Part shown: one piece after another, positions 58,946 to 64,000 of the stretch
How positions within the stretch are numbered: position 1 is the first letter of the stretch
Layout of the letters: the number at the start of each line of letters is the position of its first letter
From: Monarcha castaneiventris obscurior
Taxonomy: Eukaryota > Chordata > Aves > Passeriformes > Monarchidae
Direction of reading: 5' to 3'
Assembly: GCA_026261815.1 (NCBI GenBank)
Contig: JAMPIT010000541.1
Location: 868,001 to 932,000 of the forward strand
Length of the DNA stretch: 64,000 nucleotides
The notes under the pieces: model-generated
Database searches by the model: none
The model's input: the letters and a program-made list of their open reading frames with translations, nothing else
What the model was told of the DNA's origin: nothing
Translations under genes and position numbers: made by a program

Positions 58946-61224
58946 ATCTCTGTGGCTTTTGAAGAACTAAATAGTTCTAAATCATTTCAATAGTGATTGA
59001 TCTTGAACTCGAGCTACTTCCCAGGCTGGGATGTGCCAGTGTCCAGGGCTGCCTGGCACAGATGAGCAGGGATGTTGGACCCATAACAACATGTGGCAGG
59101 AGCTCCTGGTGAAATGATCACACATTGCTGAGGGCAGTGAGTGAGGAAAGGACGGCCAGCACCAGGGAAAGGACACCGGGCTGCAGAACTGACCCCTCCT
59201 GCATCCCTCACTTGGCTGACCTCGCCCACAGAGGCTCCTCCCCGTTTTATTCGGGGTCACTTGGCCGCCCCTGGCTCTGGTGTGAAACTCAAGAGCTCTG
59301 TGAGTGGTGCTCAGGAGGATGAACCCACCCCCGGCACAAAGAGCTGCTCCCTGCTCTGATCTGGCAGGGAACAGCTCCCTCTCTTCCAAAGCTTCAGCAA
59401 ATGCTGATCTCCGTCCAAGATCCAACAAAAGGCTGCTTTGGGAATGCCTTTGTCCTCCTGCTGACCTCCCCGTGGCCAGTGTGTCTGTGCTTTGCTTTCA
59501 AAGAAAGGCCAATAATTACTGGTGGCAATAATTACCGCTCTGGGCAGGCGGGAGAGCAAATTGTTTCTCCAAAGCTTCTCTAGGCCTTCCAGAATCTCCT
59601 AAAAGAAACTGGAATTAACTGAGATTCCCAGTGATGCCCCAGCTCCCGATGTTAACCTGATGTTTATTCCTCACTTAGGACTCCTCCTCGTGCAGTGGAG
59701 TTTGCAGGCCAGAGAATTAACAAATCTTCTTTAGCTTTGGATTTTGGCATCTCTGACTCGGGGCATTTTTGCTGCACTGCCTGAAACTTCTAGAAGCCAA
59801 AACCTGGCACTGGGAATTGCAAGCACTGGCCTGGGAAGTCATGTGAGCCCAGCTCCCTCAGGATCATCATCTTTATTCATAGTGGGAATTCTGCTAGAAA
59901 TAGCTGCAACAGATGATTTAAATTTTTGGCTACTTAAAAGTAATTGTTAAATCCATTTTGCCTGACTCCACCTGGCCATCAGACCTGTTTTGGGGGAAGC
60001 TGTACAAGAGCACCACACTCCTCCTTTTAGGGTTGCCTTGCTGTGTGTGAGGCACTTCCCAGGCAGCAGAAGATGTAGTGCCTCTTTTTCTGTCCCAGCT
60101 TCCCGGATCCTGGGACAAATCTATCAGGGGGAGCTGCTTTCATCAATCCAAATTCCCTTTCTGGAAGCCATCCAGGGCAGTACTCTACACTTGGCCTGGA
60201 GATGGATCAATTCTCGCTCTCTTCCTCTTCCCATGGATTAATGTATCCATTTCTCTTTCACCGAGGAACTTTGCAGCAGCTCCTGTACAAACGTGCTCAG
60301 CCTGAGAGGAATCTGAAGAAGCTTCAAATTTAGCACAAATGCAGCACCACACCATGAGCATCCTGGTGATAGAAATGGACGTTACTGCAGCCTGAGTGTG
60401 GGAGGCTCCACACCCCTTTCTAACAAGGACAAGCCTGCAGTAAGGGGAGGAGTTGGAGTATTCAGCATCCACGGGATGCACCAGGAAAGCTCCTGGTGCA
60501 GACTTGGAGTGTCTCAGAAAACCACAGGTGGCTTCAAGCCTGCATTTGCAAAGCCAAACCACCACTTGGGGATGCTCCCTGTGCTTCACTTGGTGATTTC
60601 CCCTGACTCCTGCTCCTCTTGGTTAAAATAAAAAAAACCCCAAACCCAGTTTGGTTGATTCTTGCTATTGAAAATCTCTGAATTAAAAACCAACAGCAGC
60701 CTGGGACAGCCAAGGGTGTCTCACAACTGAGAATTTCTCCACTCCACAAAGCCTTCTCCATGAGGTGAGGCAATCCATGAATAACAAGCAGCATTAATAA
60801 CCAGCAGCAGTAAAGAATTTAAAAAAGGCTGTTGGGATTTTGTTCCTTGGCATTTCCAGTGGTGCATCAAGCACCAGATTCCCAGAGAAGTTCAGGGCTG
60901 GAACTGTAAAAGCTGGGCAGCAAGGCAGGACCTTCCTGCAGGCAGGACTGAGAGGAGCAAGGCCTTGGGAAGGACCCACCCTGCCATGAACAAGAGCAGA
61001 ACAGCTTCAAAGGGATGGAAAAGTTTATTTGATGTAACCCACATCTGTGTTTGTGAGAGCACTCAGTCCCTGCTGCCCCCAGCATTCCCAAAATCCAGGA
61101 GCAGCCACAAACCCCACAGCTCACTGGTGTTCGTAGCAGAAGTAACAGGCACATAAAACAAAAGCCAAAGCTGAGCTTGGTGCTGAGATTTTTTCAAAAG
61201 AAAATTATTAAAAAAAAAAAAAAT

Positions 61225-62907
61225 CCATGCAAATGGTTCAAAAAATTTATTGAATATTTAATTTACAAAAATCATATCCCTATGAGGTGTTCTATGCAAA
61301 ATTGGATAAAATAAACTGCATATAAAACCCAACCCTAGTAATGCAAATACAACATAGATATGAGACCATGGAAAGGAGAGAAAAATAGTAATAATCATCA
61401 TGACACACACGTGATGTTCATGAAGGATTGTCCCAACCATCCAAGAGCTGGTTCAACATGATGCCTTCCTCCTTGGTACACTGTACATTTCACCATTTTG
61501 TACACGCCTTCTATATTCCATTGGTCCAAATTTAGAGTTGAGAAGAATTCTTTGCCTTCTTTCTTGGCTGCTAAACCAGATTTGCCATTTTCCTTTTGAC
61601 CAGAAGGTGGAAACAGACAGTACAGACATTGAACACGTGCACTACTGGATGCAACTTGCTATCTTTGGTAGGGACCCTAAATCTGCAGTGGTCAGCTTTC
61701 TAAAGCAACAGGAATTTCAGTTTTGGCAAAAAAAAACAAAAACAAAACCCAAACAGGTTTAATTGTGTTGTTTAGTAGAACAGTACTGGCAGTTTCTGTT
61801 GAACATACAAAAAAAAAATCTCTTGTCTGGTTTAAAAGTGGAGATCATTCACATGGTTTTCAAATCCAATGATTAACATTCCTTGACTGGAAAATGGTTC
61901 CACAGAATGTCACTACTGCACAGCAGGCCCTTCCCTGTGTGGCAATGGATGCACTGCACACAGAACACAACTGCAACCCCCCCTCCTGCCTTTTCCTCCC
62001 ATTTAAAGCAATGGGAAGATTCCTGCAGGTCTCAATGCCAGTTTCCTTCTGAACAAGCAGGAATCTCCTTGGGTGACTTAACACTTACACAGTAACTTTT
62101 CCAAGTTTTCCTGGGAAAAGAGGAGAGTGAAGCAAAACCAAAAAAGTAAAGGAATTTGGGACAATCAGTGCTTGAGAGTTTGCAGCCCTCCTCTGGGATA
62201 ACATGAGCAGGAGGAGCAGGACCAAGAAAAAATAATTAAAAAAGAGGAAAAAAAAAATTAATTCAAGAGCCAAGGAATTTCACTTTAAAAGAGAAAAAGT
62301 ACCAGACTCTTTCCTTCATAACATTAATACTCCATAAATATTGGACAGTATTTGATTAACTGCCATTAGCTGCAACTTTCAAACATTTTCTCTGTTTTTT
62401 TCAAGCACTATCTGGAAAAGAAATGAAAGAAAGAAAAGAAGAAAAAAGAAAAGAAAAAGAAAAAAAAACCAACCTAACTTTGCACCTCCCCAGTCCTCCC
62501 CACTTGGTGCAAATGCAAACAACCTGCATAGCCATGACTTTCTCAGCTGCAAACGCTTAGTGGAAGACTAACTAGACTTGAACACTTGAGTAAATCTGCT
62601 CACTTAGGAGTAAAACATGCAATACTACAGCAGACAGCTACCTGTCCTCCAAAAGGCTTGGCTAATTTGGCAGAGAAGAAACGTTTCCGGATGAAAATAA
62701 ATCCCAAGAGCCTCGGTGACAGACGGAGTAGTTACAATGTATTAGCGATTTCTGTGGCATCAACGTTTTAAAAAGCGTCAGCGAAGTATTAAATATAAAA
62801 GCCATATGTATACACCCCCTCCCTCCTCAGGAGAGCCTCGTGGTCTGTAGTGTGAGAAGTCGAGTGTGCGGGCTGGGGAATTAAGGCATCAGCAGCAGTG
62901 GCAGCCC
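61225..62907 (-). other. CTTN: CTTN 3'UTR
   Basis: Non-coding sequence between the CTTN stop codon and a minus-strand poly(A) signal at 61251-61246, a length of about 1.7 kb, similar to what is usual for this gene. It contains a purine-rich (GAAA-type) run at about 62420-62470 and T-rich stretches on the sense strand. The end point is estimated from the hexamer position. Confidence 0.65.
61246..61251 (-). terminator. CTTN: Likely poly(A) signal, CTTN
   Basis: TTTATT on plus, which is AATAAA on minus, in the context 'tattcaataaattttttg'. It is the canonical hexamer at a fitting distance from the CTTN stop codon. Confidence 0.6.
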
Positions 62908-63044
62908 CTACTGCCTGAGCTCCACGTAGTTGGCAGGGAAGAGGCCGTAGCGGCCCTTGCACACCCCCCGCCACCAGCCGTCGTCGATCATCTCGATGTT
63001 GGTGATGATGTCGTCGGGGTCGAAGGAGATCTCGTCGTCACCCG
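62908..63044 (-). CDS. CTTN: CTTN (cortactin) last coding exon: SH3 domain, main part
   Basis: Cortactin is an actin- and Arp2/3-binding protein of the cell cortex and of dendritic spines. On the minus strand this exon completes an Ala codon and reads [20 protein letters not shown] followed by [20 protein letters not shown] and ELRQ, then TAG (62910-62908). It supplies the SH3 core: the acidic RT-loop end (DDEISF), the conserved WW pair of the ligand groove and the ALYDY-distal signature FPANYVEL. Acceptor reads 'cctgcag' on minus, ending next to 63044. The frame and sequence are essentially the known cortactin C-terminus. The domain binds proline-rich ligands of the KPPVPPKP type, including SHANK2. 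Confidence 0.98.
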
Positions 63045-63320
63045 CTGCAGGGAGAGCCCAACAGGGTCAGCACTCACACGAGCAAGGGCTCGCAGCAGCC
63101 CCAGCAGCTGGCTGAAAGAGCTTTCTGGAAACCCCCACCGCTCCCACTAACGGCACCTGGTTACTCGTGCAAGCGTCTCCGCGCTGTTGTTAACCCCCCA
63201 AACCCCTGACTTTTCATTTGCCACCACAAGGGACATGAAAAGGCAAAGGAAAAACCCAGATTTATCTTGTGCAGAACAGAGTACTCAAAGCCAAAGGGTG
63301 AAAACAAGAGCTTTGCTCAC
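63045..63320 (-). other. CTTN: CTTN intron
   Basis: A 276-nt intron between the last two coding exons, with donor 'gtgagc' and acceptor 'ctccctgcag' on the minus strand. Nothing else is visible in it. Confidence 0.92.
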
Positions 63321-63392
63321 CAGCTTGGTAATCGTAAAGGGCTATGGCTGTGATCCCAAGTTCATTTTCATACTCATCATACGCATTTTCTT
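63321..63392 (-). CDS. CTTN: CTTN penultimate coding exon: start of SH3 domain
   Basis: On the minus strand this 72-nt exon reads (E)[22 protein letters not shown] plus the first base of an Ala codon. ALYDY is the hallmark first motif of SH3 domains, and [20 protein letters not shown] matches cortactin. The tyrosines in the preceding acidic linker belong to the region where Src-family kinases phosphorylate cortactin. Acceptor reads 'cctctcttcag' and donor 'ctg|gtgagc' on minus. The following exon completes the Ala and continues the domain. Confidence 0.97.
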
Positions 63393-64000
63393 CTGAAGAG
63401 AGGAGAGAAGAACAATTAAAACATGAAGCACATTATCACCCTCAGTTCTTTTCTGTGGTGCTTCTCCTTCAGTCACACTGCTAACCCGCACAGGAAGCAG
63501 GGAACAACCCATGCTGGGTTTCTGCAGGGCTGCTGTTCCTTCTGCATGGAGTTTTTCCCTAAATCACATGCAACTGCAGCACGAAAGGAAGCATTTACAA
63601 GAGACATCCAGTACAGGACTACATAAAAACAATCAGCCCTGTACTGCTTCTGAAAACATGACAGGACAGCTGAGCTCAAGATCACCGTGTAAGAGAATAA
63701 TTAATACAAGTGGTGCATGTTGGGGAGGCAGAAAGGGGCCTGCTTCAAATTCCCAGTTTTTGTACAAGAGCAGGTTCATCCTTCACACCTCATTTAGTAA
63801 CCAGAAGAGGTGAGGGAAACCCAGGAATTCAAAAGAACCTTACTCTTGCAGTTTCACAGATCCCTACTCCACTCCCTCACAGGCACAGAACACAACACAT
63901 CAATTCCAAACTCCCAAGAATTGTTGATTGGATTTTTTTTGCCGGCTCAGCACACTTTTAATCTCCAGCTCGGTGCTTTCTTCTCACATTGAGCTACATT
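63393..64000 (-). other. CTTN: CTTN intron, continuing beyond the window
   Basis: Upstream CTTN sequence on the minus strand. I looked for the preceding proline-rich exon and found none within the window. The short open frames here are unsupported. Confidence 0.75.

Larger units (their letters stand above)
54271..61224. other. Intergenic region between convergent SHANK2 and CTTN
   Basis: About 7 kb between the two 3' ends. It contains CR1 fragments (57245-57360, 58868-58945), tetranucleotide-like runs near 55023-55049, a 21-base poly(A) near 55389, and a GC- and CpG-richer block at about 56420-57240. The 234-codon open frame at 56109-56813 has no recognisable domain, no homology I know and is probably a by-product of GC-rich DNA. 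No RNA gene is visible. Confidence 0.7.

Noticed and set aside
1..64000. tRNA, rRNA, CRISPR arrays, prokaryotic operons or endogenous retroviral genes
   Set aside because: None seen on either strand; the sequence is vertebrate nuclear DNA with interspersed CR1 and one Harbinger relic.

Overview
The window is vertebrate nuclear DNA, almost certainly from a bird. It has exon-intron genes with GT-AG junctions, several CR1 LINE 3' ends of avian type, and part of the SHANK2-CTTN neighbourhood known from human 11q13. No prokaryotic, viral or organellar gene organisation is visible.

Two genes run tail to tail. SHANK2 is on the plus strand from 13910 to about 53200 and enters mid-gene, at the end of its PDZ domain. 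Eight exons can be placed by splice sites, reading phase and resemblance to the known protein: 13910-14045, 15749-15829, 16217-16225 (9 nt), 18964-18984 (21 nt), 35999-36129, 36609-36720, 37838-40235 and 48942-49515. Together they give 3462 nt, an open frame of 1153 residues. These carry the PDZ end, two microexons, the proline-rich region with Homer and cortactin-binding motifs, and the C-terminal SAM domain. CTTN (cortactin) is on the minus strand. Its last two coding exons (63321-63392 and 62908-63044) encode the SH3 domain, followed by a 3'UTR of about 1.7 kb.

Region by region: 1-13909 is intron with no recognised exon. 13910-18984 holds four small exons. 18985-35998 is a 17 kb intron with a candidate alternative terminal exon (19295-19491) and a relic two-gene Harbinger DNA transposon (about 29.6-32.5 kb). 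35999-40235 holds three exons, the last preceded by a duplicated splice acceptor. 40236-48941 is intron, 48942-49515 is the last exon, and about 49.5-54.3 kb is a 3'UTR with several possible ends. About 54.3-61.2 kb is intergenic, and 61.2-64.0 kb is the end of CTTN.

The two host genes are linked in function as well as position. SHANK2 is also known as cortactin-binding protein 1, and its ligand motif KPPVPPKP (39883-39906) lies about 23 kb from the CTTN exons encoding an SH3 domain of the kind that binds it. The most unusual items are the Harbinger relic, where the transposase is broken but the partner-protein exon is still open for 286 codons; the tandem duplication of a SHANK2 3' splice site; and the phase-matched candidate exon that would truncate SHANK2 after the PDZ region.
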